This document shows, in pieces, positions 40,814-50,375 of a stretch of 64,000 nucleotides of DNA. Position 1 is the first letter of the stretch; the number at the start of each line of letters is the position of its first letter. The notes beneath the pieces are model-generated. The model had not been told where the DNA came from. It worked only from the letters and a program-made list of their open reading frames with translations, and did no database searches. Both the position numbers and the translations under genes were made by a program. Where the stretch lies: the NCBI GenBank assembly GCA_018673925.1, contig JABHBL010000004.1:47729-111728 (forward strand), read 5' to 3'. The DNA comes from Fidelibacterota bacterium. Its GTDB lineage: Bacteria; Fidelibacterota; UBA8477; JABMPR01.

Positions 40814-41944
40814 ATGATTAAAAAGGTACTTGTTTCAATTTTAGCTCTCTCACTGGCTGTTGGTGCTTTTGGCCAGTCGCTGGAAGAGAACTTGGGCACA
40901 ATGCTCAGTGATAATGCGGAGATGTATCTTCAGCCACTGGGGGATGCCTTTGGTTCAGGAATGAATTCAGCCTGGTATCACAGATCCAAAGTTCACAAAA
41001 TGTTAGGTTTTGATATCAGTGTGAAAGCAATGATCGCTGCTGTTCCAGAGGAAAGTGAGTTTTTTAACTTTGCTCTTAGTCAGACAGACATGGAATTTGA
41101 TCTCGATGCTATCATCGGAGCTGATGTCAATCCACTATCACTTTCTTTTGATGATATTTATTATGAAACTGATACACGGACTCCAACTTTCTTTGGTCCT
41201 GCAGATAGCGCTGGTCTGCTGGTTACTAATCAGACTCACCTTGCCGGTCTATTTGAAGATCACCTTAGAACAGAGATGACAGCCCTGCTTACGAGCCAGG
41301 GTGTAAATGCTGCACTTATCCCTGGGCTGGTTGATCAAGCCATTGCTGATGCAGATCTGGCAAACGAAGTTGGTCTTATGGATCTGGATCTTCCACTTCC
41401 TCCTGGAATTGGATTACCAGCCCTTCCGTTGGTCATGCCACAGCTTTCCCTGGGTCTCCCAATGGGGATTGAGCTGACCGTCCGTGGTATGCCGGATATC
41501 GAAGATGAAGATATTGGTACAATCAGCATGTATGGTGGTGGTCTACGATTGAACATTGATCAGTTTATTCCAATTCCATTATTTCCTGTGGATATTACAG
41601 CAGGTGCTTTTTATTCACAGATGGCCATTGGTGATATAATTGAATCTTCAAACATGTCACTTGGTCTCCAAGTAGGAAAATCCATGAATCTCCTGATTTT
41701 TGGTGTCGGCGTTTATGTTGATGCTGCATATGAGACGAGCTCATTGAGCATTGGCTATGATGTGGATCCTGAATTCGGCATTGAGAATGATCGCATGCAG
41801 TTTGATATGGAGACAGACCCAGGTATGAGACTTGGTGCAGGTTTACATCTGAAACTGATTCCATTGACTTATTTTAATGTTCACGTGAGTCAAACACCAA
41901 CCAACAGCGTTGTTACAGCTGGGTTTGGTATTTCTCTGAGATAA
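40814..41944 (+). CDS. Exported outer-membrane-type protein, DUF6588-like
   Basis: The gene has GAGGAGGA before the ATG and codes for a 376-residue protein with a signal peptide (VLVSILALSLAVGAFG) and a body rich in alternating hydrophobic/polar strands ending in ...TAGFGISLR, a terminal aromatic/charged pattern typical of beta barrels. The start of the mature part (NAEMYLQPLGDAFGSGMNSAWYHRSKVH; key elements YLxPLxxAFGxxMNxGWYxxA) matches DUF6588-type proteins found in FCB genomes, here with SAWYHRS. Function is unknown. It is monocistronic, with its own promoter and a strong terminator. Confidence 0.8.
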   Translation: MIKKVLVSILALSLAVGAFGQSLEENLGTMLSDNAEMYLQPLGDAFGSGMNSAWYHRSKVHKMLGFDISVKAMIAAVPEESEFFNFALSQTDMEFDLDAIIGADVNPLSLSFDDIYYETDTRTPTFFGPADSAGLLVTNQTHLAGLFEDHLRTEMTALLTSQGVNAALIPGLVDQAIADADLANEVGLMDLDLPLPPGIGLPALPLVMPQLSLGLPMGIELTVRGMPDIEDEDIGTISMYGGGLRLNIDQFIPIPLFPVDITAGAFYSQMAIGDIIESSNMSLGLQVGKSMNLLIFGVGVYVDAAYETSSLSIGYDVDPEFGIENDRMQFDMETDPGMRLGAGLHLKLIPLTYFNVHVSQTPTNSVVTAGFGISLR

Positions 41945-41963
41945 TTACTTCACAGATTGAAAT

Positions 41964-41999
41964 AAAAAAAGGCCATCCCAAAGGGTGGCCTTTTTTATT
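41964..41999 (+). terminator. Bidirectional intrinsic terminator
   Basis: AAAAAAGGCCATCCC, loop AAA, then GGGTGGCCTTTTTT (about 41965-41996). A and T tracts flank both sides of the stem, so it could stop transcription in both directions. Confidence 0.9.
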
Positions 42000-42161
42000 T
42001 GCCCGCTAATCTCTTCAATTCGTTTTATTGATATGATTGGGGCTAAATGTAGCTGTTGACAATCCTTCAATCGGATGAATTATTATTTGCCCTCTTTTAT
42101 TTGAACTAGCTGAATTTACCTGAATATGTTGTATATTCAAGATTGATAACGGAGGATGATT

Positions 42162-42707
42162 ATGATCGATTATGATGAACATATAGATGAAGAAATGAAA
42201 GTGATGAATGAACGTGGTTCTTCGACAAAAAAAGGACCAAAGCAAATCATTCGTCTCAATGACCCGGTGAGTAATCTGGAGCTCCGAAAATCAATCTGTA
42301 TCTCTGGTGATACCAGCATTGCAGCCTGTTTACAGCTGATGAAAGATGAGCGAATTGGTTGTCTTCTCATTACCGAAAATGGATCACTGAGAGGTATTTT
42401 CACCGAGCGGGATATTATTCGTCGAATTGTTGGGAAAAACTTGTCCCACGACGACATTGATGTCGAGGACTATATGACCGGCGATCCTGATACCCTCATG
42501 GCAGATGCCCCATTGGCCTTTGCCTTGAACTATATGGTCGTAGGTGGTTACCGTCATGTCCCCATTGTGGATGAGAATAATAAACCACAGGCCTGTCTCT
42601 CCATTAAGGACATCGTGAAGCATATTGGGGATTATTATTTTAATGAAATTGCCAATCTGCCTCCAACCCCTAAAAATCCAGGCTGGGCTACCGTTGATGG
42701 TGGTTGA
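42162..42707 (+). CDS. CBS-domain pair protein
   Basis: The start is ATG 42162 because GGAGG lies 6 bases before it; the ATG at 42156 is too close. The 181-residue protein carries two CBS domains in tandem (SIAACLQLMKDERIGCLLIT ... GIFTERDIIRRIVG and YMTGDPDTLMADAPLAFALN ... GYRHVPIVDENNKPQACLSI with IKDIVKHI), which bind adenosine nucleotides and serve as regulatory modules. There is no attached enzyme or channel domain. A 25-residue charged N-terminus precedes them. The partner is unknown. Confidence 0.87.
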   Translation: MIDYDEHIDEEMKVMNERGSSTKKGPKQIIRLNDPVSNLELRKSICISGDTSIAACLQLMKDERIGCLLITENGSLRGIFTERDIIRRIVGKNLSHDDIDVEDYMTGDPDTLMADAPLAFALNYMVVGGYRHVPIVDENNKPQACLSIKDIVKHIGDYYFNEIANLPPTPKNPGWATVDGG

Positions 42708-42749
42708 ATAACCCTTCTTTCCAGATAATAAAGAAAGTATTTAATTCAA

Positions 42750-43415
42750 TTGATTAACCGTCCTGATCTTGGTGACATAAAGGCCATACTCTTTGATTTT
42801 GATGGTGTCGTTGTACAAAGTGAAGATGTGTATGATCGTGCCACCAAAAAACTTGGTGAATTGTATAAGGTACAGATTCCAGCCCCCTTTTATGAGGCCA
42901 ATCGTGGTATTGCCGAGTCGCTTTTTTATGAAAGATTTAAAGCAGAATTCGATTTAGAGGTTGACATCACCTCTTTACAAAAAAATGGTAAAAGGTTGCT
43001 CTGGGCTGAGTTTTCATCTTCGGTTCATTACACGCCGGGATTTCAGCAATTTTTCGCTAAAATCCGCAAATACGTGGCCCATGTAGCCTTAGTAACCGCC
43101 ACCCCCAGACCACTCATTGATGAGATTTTTAAAAATTCAAACATATCGGTGAATTTTGATTTCATCGTGACATCAAGTGATGTTGAAAAGACTAAACCGG
43201 CTCCTGATTCCTATCTGAATGCATGTAGCCAAAGTGGAGTGGACCCTGCTCAGGCTCTAGTTATTGAGGATTCTCCCACTGGTTTGCGAGCCGCAACTGC
43301 TGCAGGTTGTCAAACCATTGCAATTACTACAAGTTGTAACAGGGATTCCTTAAAAGAGGCGAATTTTGTTGTTGACAGCTTCGGTGAACTCGAAGAACTT
43401 TTAACCATTGTGTGA
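42750..43415 (+). CDS. HAD-superfamily phosphatase (beta-phosphoglucomutase/Gph-like)
   Basis: The frame begins at TTG 42750 with a weak AAGAAAG upstream. HAD motif I is ILFDFDGVVVQSED (nucleophile Asp and acid/base Asp), motif II is VALVTATPRPLI, the motif III Lys is in KTKPAPDSYL, and motif IV is ALVIEDSPTGLRAA, with the CCQTI-like AAGCQTIAITT that follows in this subclass. The four-helix cap fits class IA. The substrate is unknown; sugar phosphates are likeliest. It is followed after 9 bases by a VOC protein and then a homocysteine methyltransferase-like gene. Confidence 0.85.
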   Translation: MINRPDLGDIKAILFDFDGVVVQSEDVYDRATKKLGELYKVQIPAPFYEANRGIAESLFYERFKAEFDLEVDITSLQKNGKRLLWAEFSSSVHYTPGFQQFFAKIRKYVAHVALVTATPRPLIDEIFKNSNISVNFDFIVTSSDVEKTKPAPDSYLNACSQSGVDPAQALVIEDSPTGLRAATAAGCQTIAITTSCNRDSLKEANFVVDSFGELEELLTIV

Positions 43416-43424
43416 GGGACAAGA

Positions 43425-43787
43425 ATGAGTTGGTATAAACAGTTTGATCTAGTCTGGTTCCCTGTCGTTGATTTCGAGCGAGCCAAGGCCTTTTATCAAG
43501 ATGATCTGGAGTTTGAGCTGGTTCTTGAGGATCAGGAATCCAGTTGGGCTGAATTTCAAATTAGCCCGGGAGCCAAGATTGCCATCCACGGCGTCAAGGC
43601 CACAAACGCAAATCCCATCGGAGCTCTCGTTATTGATGTTGAAAATCTTGAAAAATCCGAACTTTTTCTGAGGGGAAAAGGTATCAAATTATTTGATAAG
43701 GAAGAAATCCCTGGTCTTACACGCCTCGCCTCGTTTACAGATCCAGATGGTAATGTCATCCAACTAAGCCAGTCACTGGTGGAGTAA
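43425..43787 (+). CDS. VOC-family (glyoxalase-like) protein
   Basis: The 120-residue single VOC module shows the two beta-alpha-beta-beta-beta halves: FPVVDFERAKAFYQDDLEFEL, WAEFQISPGAKIAIHG, GALVIDVENLEKSE and ASFTDPDGNVIQLSQ. The metal ligands of true glyoxalases are only partly present (His in AIHG; the final Glu is Gln in IQLSQ), so it may bind a small molecule or drug rather than catalyse. It sits between a HAD phosphatase and a methyltransferase in a close-packed run. Confidence 0.83.
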   Translation: MSWYKQFDLVWFPVVDFERAKAFYQDDLEFELVLEDQESSWAEFQISPGAKIAIHGVKATNANPIGALVIDVENLEKSELFLRGKGIKLFDKEEIPGLTRLASFTDPDGNVIQLSQSLVE

Positions 43788-43797
43788 GCTAGCCTTC

Positions 43798-44667
43798 ATG
43801 AGCGCTATCATTCTTGATTCAGCTATGGGATCCCGCCTCGAAGAGATGGGTCACAAGCTCACCGCACCCCTCTGGTCGGCCACAGTTCTACAATCTAATC
43901 CTGAAGATATTACCCAGATTCATAAAGAGAATATTGAAGCTGGAGCTCAGGTTATTACCACCAACACTTTTCGAACCACCCCATATGCCTTACATCAGGC
44001 TGGACTATCGGGAGTTGATGCACACACCCGTGCTCGAGCCTTAACTCTGTTGGCAATTCGCCTGGCCTGGAAAACAGTTCAAGAATCAGGCAAAGATATC
44101 AAAATTGCTGCCGCTATTGCTCCTTTGGCAGACTGCTGGGCTCCCCAGGAATTTCCTGGAAACATTATTTCCCGACCCTGGCATGATGCCCAACTGGACA
44201 ATCTGGCTCATCATTCAACTGATATTTTGTTGCTGGAGACTATGAATTCTGCCCGGGAAGCCAAAGGGTTAACTGAGCTGGCTTTACGATATGAAAAACC
44301 GGTCTGGGTCTCCTTTGCTCTCAACGGAGAAGGCAACATCTACAATGGTGATGATATCGTCACAACGGCCAAATTTCTTGAGAAGAAGGGTGTCTCCGCC
44401 ATTGGAGTAAACTGTTCTAATCTAGAAGTTTCAAAAATGGCACTTAGCGAGCTGCGAGGAGCCGTTTCTGTGCCCTTATTGGCCTATCCCAATGTGGAGC
44501 TGGAGCAACCAGAGACTAAAAGAAAGAAAAAGATTAAAAAGGTTACCCCTGCAGCTTTTGTCACCTGGTCTGAAGAAGTAAAAGAGCTGGGTGTCGAATT
44601 TATAGGAGCTTGTTGTGGTTCGGATCATACTCATATCAAAGCATTGGCTGAACAAAACGATTCCTGA
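43798..44667 (+). CDS. Homocysteine S-methyltransferase family protein
   Basis: The 289-residue barrel has the family start LDSAMGSRLEE, then ITTNTFRTTPYAL, LLETMNSAREAKG and the three zinc-ligand cysteines in GVNCSN and GACCGSD. Such enzymes transfer a methyl group to homocysteine from S-methylmethionine, betaine or a B12 partner. There is no B12 domain here. A lysine-rich insert (KRKKKIKKV) near residue 243 is unusual and replaces the usual short loop before the last zinc site. It is closely followed by mutY. Confidence 0.85.
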   Translation: MSAIILDSAMGSRLEEMGHKLTAPLWSATVLQSNPEDITQIHKENIEAGAQVITTNTFRTTPYALHQAGLSGVDAHTRARALTLLAIRLAWKTVQESGKDIKIAAAIAPLADCWAPQEFPGNIISRPWHDAQLDNLAHHSTDILLLETMNSAREAKGLTELALRYEKPVWVSFALNGEGNIYNGDDIVTTAKFLEKKGVSAIGVNCSNLEVSKMALSELRGAVSVPLLAYPNVELEQPETKRKKKIKKVTPAAFVTWSEEVKELGVEFIGACCGSDHTHIKALAEQNDS

Positions 44668-44676
44668 TCCCAGCAG

Positions 44677-45753
44677 TTGTTAAACCAGCAAAACTTTTCC
44701 AAAAAACTCATAAAATGGTTCCAGGCTGAACGATCGCATTTGCCCGTTCCTGGTAGGGGTGATTCAAATCCATATGCTATTTGGGTGGCTGAGGTCATGC
44801 TACAGCAAACCCAGATCACAACGGTTTGGCCTTATTACAAAAACTGGATGCGCAACTATCCCACAATTTCACACTTAGCTGCTGCAGAGCAGGATCAGGT
44901 TTTAAAAAGCTGGGAAGGTCTGGGCTATTATTCCCGGGCTAGAAACCTCCATCGCGGAGCAAAATTTATCATGGAAGAGTTTGATGGTGTTCTGCCTGTC
45001 TCCGTTAACCAGTTGCTCAAAGTTCCAGGTATCGGTCCCTATACTTCTGCGGCTATCGCCAGCCTGGCATTTGAGGAGGCTGTTCCCCTGATAGATGGCA
45101 ATGTTTTGAGAGTTTTTGCCCGCTTAACCCGGCTCAAATCTGATATTTCGCTTACAAAAACCAGATCAGACATTCACGCAAAGCTTACAAAGCTCATTCC
45201 TCATAAATATCCAGGCGCTTTTAATCAGGGCATGATGGATCTGGGACGAGCCGTCTGTAGCCCACGCAATCCTGACTGCTCCCATTGCCCCATAAATCAT
45301 ATCTGTGAGGCCAGACTGGTTGGTGACGTGGAAGCCTACCCGGTGAAACCACAACGCCAGCCTATCCCGCATTATCATATCGCCATTGGTTTGATCCGTC
45401 GTAATCAAAAACTCCTTATTCAAAGACGCCCTGAAACTGGTTTGCTGGGAGGACTCTGGGAGTTCCCTGGCGGTAAAATTGAAAAAGGGGAGCGAGGCGA
45501 AGCCGCTCTATTAAGAGAAATCAAAGAGGAGACCGGGCTTGATGTAGATCTGGCCGAGGAGATTGGAACCATCAATCACGCCTACACTCACTTTAAGATC
45601 ACACTTACCGCCTGGTTTTGTGATTGGACTCGTGGTGAAGCCCAAAGATTTGCAGCCACGGAAAATCGCTGGGTGTTTATGGATGAGCTCAAGGATTACG
45701 CTTTCCCAAAGGCAAATTTAAAAATTCTCGAACTTCTCCCTCCACGCCAATAG
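44677..45753 (+). CDS. mutY: A/G-specific adenine glycosylase
   Basis: MutY removes adenine mispaired with 8-oxoguanine. The 358-residue product (TTG start at 44677) has the catalytic Glu in WVAEVMLQQTQ (Glu39), the helix-hairpin-helix LKVPGIGPYTSAAIASLAF, the catalytic Asp in MMDLGRAVC and the 4Fe-4S ligands C-x6-C-x2-C-x5-C (CSPRNPDCSHCPINHIC). The C-terminal MutT-like domain recognises 8-oxoguanine and here keeps most of a Nudix box (GGLWEFPGGKIEKGE ... LLREIKEETGL), more complete than in many MutY proteins. Confidence 0.94.
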   Translation: MLNQQNFSKKLIKWFQAERSHLPVPGRGDSNPYAIWVAEVMLQQTQITTVWPYYKNWMRNYPTISHLAAAEQDQVLKSWEGLGYYSRARNLHRGAKFIMEEFDGVLPVSVNQLLKVPGIGPYTSAAIASLAFEEAVPLIDGNVLRVFARLTRLKSDISLTKTRSDIHAKLTKLIPHKYPGAFNQGMMDLGRAVCSPRNPDCSHCPINHICEARLVGDVEAYPVKPQRQPIPHYHIAIGLIRRNQKLLIQRRPETGLLGGLWEFPGGKIEKGERGEAALLREIKEETGLDVDLAEEIGTINHAYTHFKITLTAWFCDWTRGEAQRFAATENRWVFMDELKDYAFPKANLKILELLPPRQ

Positions 45754-45852
45754 GAGTCAAATCTTTTTTACTTTCAAAGTGGGATCGGCTGGATGTACAG
45801 GTGTGGGGTGTTTATCTTATAGATCGTTTGAAACTTTGAAGGAGATAATTCC

Positions 45853-48315
45853 ATGATGCGTATTCTGTTTGTTCTGTTCCTGAGTATCACCAGTTTGATC
45901 GGACAAATTCAATTGATCCCGCAGTCTGTTGCTGCTAGTGATGATCCCATGTCTGTGGCGATCAACCCTGCTGGATTGGCTTTTAATAATCATACCGAAT
46001 CCATGTTGGTTGGACATTTTGACGGCTCTATTTTCACCAAAGATTTTGGCTACTATAGCCAATCAAAAACTGCAGGCTTTGGATACCAATGGGATGTGGC
46101 GTCTGCCAGAAATATCTATCAATTCAGCCAAGGCTTTATGGTCTCAAACACCCATGCTATGGGACTTACCTATTCCTTTGATCATTCAAACTGGGATGAA
46201 GGTCGATTGAACCTGGGGTGGATGCATCGCCCCTTCCCGATGGTGGCCCTTGGTGCCTCTATTGCCAACGCTTGGTCAGCGAATGATGAATTCAGACATA
46301 TAACAGGAGGAGTTGCCTTTCAAGGTCGTACAGGTCGTTGGGGTGGTGGTGTAGATCTGGGCATGACTATTGATGACTCAGGTGCAGAAACCGACTATAT
46401 CATGGATCAGAGCTTGACTGTATTTGTTGAACCACTCAATGGTATCAGAGTGAATGCCTGGATGGATCTTGACAACACAAGCTCAACGGGGATATCCCTG
46501 AGCATGTTTTTACCAGATGTTGGTGTTGAAAGCCATGCAAGATCAAACAATAATGGAGCCCAGTCTGTGGTTGTGCGTTCAACTCAAAATCCATATCGCA
46601 CACTCTTTGGTGGGCAGACAATTAAGAAAAACCAGAAAACTTATTTACGTATGAATCTTAGTGGTCTGATAATCGAAGAACCTGAGATGAAACGCCCAAA
46701 AATTCCCTTTGACATCAACTTCAATATTCCCTTTCTAGGTGGTCAGACTGTTTATGGAAGACAACTGAGGAAACTGATTGACCAGATAGATGAATATACT
46801 GATGATCCAAATTTAGATGGTTTGATTATTGACCTGGGAAATATCCGTGGTGGGTTTAGCAAAATGTCTGAAGTTAGGAATGCATTCCAACGTTTCCATG
46901 ATGCAGGTAAGGAAATTATCGTCTATAGTAAGTTTGGTTTGGGGAATGGGTCTACTTATTTACTCTCAATGGCCGATGAAATATATGTCCATGAAATGGC
47001 AGGAGTTGATCTTCGAGGTTTAGGTATGGAAATCACCTTTTTCAGGGGTCTCCTGGACACTTTATCCATCGTTCCTGAAGTCTGGCGAGTGAGTCCCTAC
47101 AAAACAGCAGGTGATGTGTATTTGAATAGCACCATGTCTGATGCCATGCATGAAAATTACTCACAGCTTCTTGATGGAGTTTATGAGGAATTTGTACGTG
47201 GCATTTCAGAGGGTAAAATTTGGGAAGATGAAAAAACTAGAGCTGTGATTGATGCTGGACCCTACATGCTTACTGATGATGCTAAAGAAGCCGGATTAAT
47301 TACTGACACAATGTATCCAGATGAATTTGACGACTATGTTAACGATCTTAATGACGGTAAGGTCAATATCATCAAGCCCAAAAAAGAAAATCACCACCCA
47401 GATTACCAATATGCCTGGCGCCATGATAAGGTAAACGATCGTATTGCTGTTATTTATGCTGTAGGAGGCATCGTTTCAGGCGAAACGAGACCAGGTCCTT
47501 CTGGATCAAAAAATATGGGTGATGAAACTATTGCAGCGGCTATTAAACAAGCTCGCGAGGATAAAAGTATAAAGGCGATTGTTCTCAGGATAGATAGTGG
47601 TGGCGGCTCTGCGTTGGCCTCGGATATCATGTGGCGTGAAATAATAAAGACCACCAAGGAAGACTCTAGCAATGTGAAACCCTTGATCGCCTCAATGTCT
47701 GATGTTGCTGCCTCAGGTGGTTACTATATTGCCTGTGAAGCAGATAGCATCATTGCATATCCATCTACCATCACGGGATCAATTGGTGTCATTGGTTCAC
47801 GACTAAATTTTTCTCAACTCAAGGAACGCTTTGGTCTTCATACCGAAAGTATTCTCCATGGAAAACATGCTGATTTTGCCAGTGGTAATAGACTTGCCAC
47901 TGAAGAGGAATCGACTATGATTCTGGCTTCAATTAATGATACATACCTGCGGTTTAAAGAACGAGTGGTGGCTGGTCGTGAAAAGATCCATGATGTAGAT
48001 GCATTGGATAGCCTGGCCCTCGGTCGTGTCTGGACTGGTAGTGATGCAAAAGCATATGGTCTCATTGATGAATTGGGTGGCTATTATGAAGCCATTGAGT
48101 TGGCCAAAGAGGCAGCCGGGATCGAGGGAGACGTGGATATTGTTGAATTACCCAATTACAAACAAAAGACAGATTTTAAGAAATTGCTGGGTGGTGAGAC
48201 TAACATTCATCTGGGCTCTGATGTACTTGAGACGCTGCATGTGGATGATTTGATTACCATCCTTGAGGGTGATGAGATTCAGATGATTCTTCCAGTCAAA
48301 ATTGAGATCAAATAA
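45853..48315 (+). CDS. sppA: SppA-type signal peptide peptidase with N-terminal outer-membrane-like domain
   Basis: The 820-residue protein has a Sec signal peptide (ILFVLFLSITSLIG), about 240 residues of beta-rich sequence, then a full tandem SppA. The N-terminal part starts like FCB outer-membrane porin/PorV-type proteins (SDDPMSVAINPAGLAF) and contains repeated amphipathic strands. The SppA part has the general base Lys in VSPYKTAGDV (about residue 416) and the nucleophile Ser in MSDVAASGGYYIA (about 621), with IKAIVLRIDSGGGSALASD and TGSIGVIG around the active site. SppA degrades cleaved signal peptides in the membrane; here the usual N-terminal membrane anchor is missing and the extra domain may relocate it. 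Confidence 0.88.
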   Translation: MMRILFVLFLSITSLIGQIQLIPQSVAASDDPMSVAINPAGLAFNNHTESMLVGHFDGSIFTKDFGYYSQSKTAGFGYQWDVASARNIYQFSQGFMVSNTHAMGLTYSFDHSNWDEGRLNLGWMHRPFPMVALGASIANAWSANDEFRHITGGVAFQGRTGRWGGGVDLGMTIDDSGAETDYIMDQSLTVFVEPLNGIRVNAWMDLDNTSSTGISLSMFLPDVGVESHARSNNNGAQSVVVRSTQNPYRTLFGGQTIKKNQKTYLRMNLSGLIIEEPEMKRPKIPFDINFNIPFLGGQTVYGRQLRKLIDQIDEYTDDPNLDGLIIDLGNIRGGFSKMSEVRNAFQRFHDAGKEIIVYSKFGLGNGSTYLLSMADEIYVHEMAGVDLRGLGMEITFFRGLLDTLSIVPEVWRVSPYKTAGDVYLNSTMSDAMHENYSQLLDGVYEEFVRGISEGKIWEDEKTRAVIDAGPYMLTDDAKEAGLITDTMYPDEFDDYVNDLNDGKVNIIKPKKENHHPDYQYAWRHDKVNDRIAVIYAVGGIVSGETRPGPSGSKNMGDETIAAAIKQAREDKSIKAIVLRIDSGGGSALASDIMWREIIKTTKEDSSNVKPLIASMSDVAASGGYYIACEADSIIAYPSTITGSIGVIGSRLNFSQLKERFGLHTESILHGKHADFASGNRLATEEESTMILASINDTYLRFKERVVAGREKIHDVDALDSLALGRVWTGSDAKAYGLIDELGGYYEAIELAKEAAGIEGDVDIVELPNYKQKTDFKKLLGGETNIHLGSDVLETLHVDDLITILEGDEIQMILPVKIEIK

Positions 48316-48401
48316 TCTCGGTTAAACGCGAATTGAGTAAATTCGTGAAAAATTGAATCTGACCCCTGTTGAAATTCGAGCTCCACTGATTTAGGTGCTG
48401 A

Positions 48402-50375
48402 ATGCCCCAGAACTTGATCGAAAAAATCGTCCAAAAGTTCGCTCCAAATCTGAAGCAAGGAACTTGTGTACAGCAAGGCGATTTCATATTCATTTCCCCA
48501 CAGCATCTTCTGACCCATGACAATACGGGTGCAGTGATAACCAAGTTTCAGACGATTGGTGCTAAACGAATACATAATCCCCGGCAACCCATGTTTGCTC
48601 TTGATCACAATGTTCAAGATACGGGGAGTAGTAATTTGCAGAAATATGCGGACATCGAAGCCTTTGCCAATGAAATGGGTGTAGATTTTTATCCTGCAGG
48701 TCGTGGTATTGGCCATCAGATCATGTGTGAAGAGGGCTATGCATGGCCAGGAACACTGGTCATGGCTTCTGATAGTCATGCCAATATGTATGGTGGGCTC
48801 GGAGTGCTGGGAACGCCTGTGGTTCGTACAGATGCAGCAGCTATCTGGGCGACTGGGCAAACCTGGTGGCAGATTCCACCAATTGCGTGTGTTGAACTAA
48901 ATGGAACTTTGAGACCAGGCGTAACAGGTAAAGATGTTATCATCACCTTAACAGGTATTTTCAATAAGGATGAAGTGCTGAACCACGCGCTAGAATTTTC
49001 TGGCGACGGTGTGGCATCTCTCAGTATTGAGGATCGATTGACCATTGCTAATATGACCACGGAGTGGGGTGCCCTCGCAGGGGTATTTCCCATTGATATA
49101 GTGACATTTGACTGGCTTGAATCAAGGGCTGTTGAACTGGAAAAACGAGGTCTATCAGGGGTTCCTTCTGATGTGGACTCTGTCGAGGGTGAATCTCCCC
49201 GTTTAAATTTTGGGAAGATCTCCAAGTTAAAACATTCAGCACCTTTTGCTGACCCAGACGCTTACTATGCCAAAACGTTAAGCCTCGACCTGGCTTCTGT
49301 CGAGCCATATATAGCGGGCCCCGATTCAGTGAAAAAGACCTCCCCAGCGAACGCACTTGAAATTGAGCGCCTAAAGATTCATAAAGCCTATCTGCTATCC
49401 TGTGTTAATGGTCGTGTAAGTGATCTTGCAGATGCAGCCCAGACAATCAAGGGTCAAAAAGTAGCTGATCATGTTGAGTTCTATATGGCAGCGGCCTCTA
49501 GTGAGGTGCAGATAGAGAGTGAAGCCCGAGGTGATTGGCAGACATTGATAGATGCTGGTGCAATGCCGCTACCTCCTGGTTGCGGACCATGTATTGGACT
49601 TGGTTTGGGTTTGCTTGGAGAGGATGAAGTTGGAATTTCTGCCACCAATAGAAATTTTAAGGGTCGCATGGGTGCTCAAAGCGCCAAAACCTACCTGGCC
49701 AGTCCATCGGTTGTAGCTGCCTCAGCCGTAGCAGGTATGATAGTATCCCCTTTTGATTTTCCCGGCGAAAGCCCCAGGGGAGAAATTCAGCTAAATGTGA
49801 AGGAATTCTCCCAGGCTCAAGACATTGAAATTCTGGATGGTTTCCCTCCAAAGCTTGCAGGCAATATTCTCTTTTGCCATCAGGACAACCTGAATACTGA
49901 CGGTATCTTCCCGGGCAAGTATACCTATATTGATACTCTCACTCCGGAGCAACTAGCTGCTGCAGCCATGGAGAATTATGACATTGCCTTTAAGGACCTG
50001 GTCAAGCGGGGTGACTTTCTTGTTGGTGGGTTCAATTTTGGAACAGGTTCTTCTCGAGAACAAGCAGTCACTGCATTGAAGTATTGTGGTCTGGCTCTGG
50101 TTATCGCTGGTTCATTTAGTGAGACGTATAAAAGAAATGCAATCAACAATGGCTTTTTAGCGCTGGAAGCGCCTGATCTGGTTAAGGATTTGCTAGATGA
50201 TTATGGACGAGAGATACTTACTGTAGCCACAGATATTGAGGCCACGATACATTTTAGTAACAGTAGTATTAATTATAATGGGAAGATGTATTCGCTCAGT
50301 CCTGTGGGGATTGATGCCCAAGCTCTATTCCTTTCAGAAGGGCTGGAGAATTGGGTAAAAGAAAGGCTGACATGA
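48402..50375 (+). CDS. Fungal-type homoaconitase/aconitase family protein
   Basis: This 657-residue aconitase-superfamily enzyme is strikingly like yeast Lys4: FYPAGRGIGHQIM, MASDSHANMYGGLG, TDAAAIWATGQTWWQIPP, NKDEVLNHALEF, IANMTTEWGALAGVFP, GCGPCIGLG, GISATNRNFKGRMG and FNFGTGSSREQA. The 4Fe-4S ligands are Cys334, Cys394 and Cys397; the active Ser/Arg are in GSSREQA. Lys4 hydrates homoaconitate in the alpha-aminoadipate route to lysine; a citrate/isocitrate role is the alternative. It heads an operon that ends with an isocitrate/homoisocitrate dehydrogenase, which fits either pathway. The 86-base gap before it holds only a small hairpin. Confidence 0.85.
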   Translation: MPQNLIEKIVQKFAPNLKQGTCVQQGDFIFISPQHLLTHDNTGAVITKFQTIGAKRIHNPRQPMFALDHNVQDTGSSNLQKYADIEAFANEMGVDFYPAGRGIGHQIMCEEGYAWPGTLVMASDSHANMYGGLGVLGTPVVRTDAAAIWATGQTWWQIPPIACVELNGTLRPGVTGKDVIITLTGIFNKDEVLNHALEFSGDGVASLSIEDRLTIANMTTEWGALAGVFPIDIVTFDWLESRAVELEKRGLSGVPSDVDSVEGESPRLNFGKISKLKHSAPFADPDAYYAKTLSLDLASVEPYIAGPDSVKKTSPANALEIERLKIHKAYLLSCVNGRVSDLADAAQTIKGQKVADHVEFYMAAASSEVQIESEARGDWQTLIDAGAMPLPPGCGPCIGLGLGLLGEDEVGISATNRNFKGRMGAQSAKTYLASPSVVAASAVAGMIVSPFDFPGESPRGEIQLNVKEFSQAQDIEILDGFPPKLAGNILFCHQDNLNTDGIFPGKYTYIDTLTPEQLAAAAMENYDIAFKDLVKRGDFLVGGFNFGTGSSREQAVTALKYCGLALVIAGSFSETYKRNAINNGFLALEAPDLVKDLLDDYGREILTVATDIEATIHFSNSSINYNGKMYSLSPVGIDAQALFLSEGLENWVKERLT

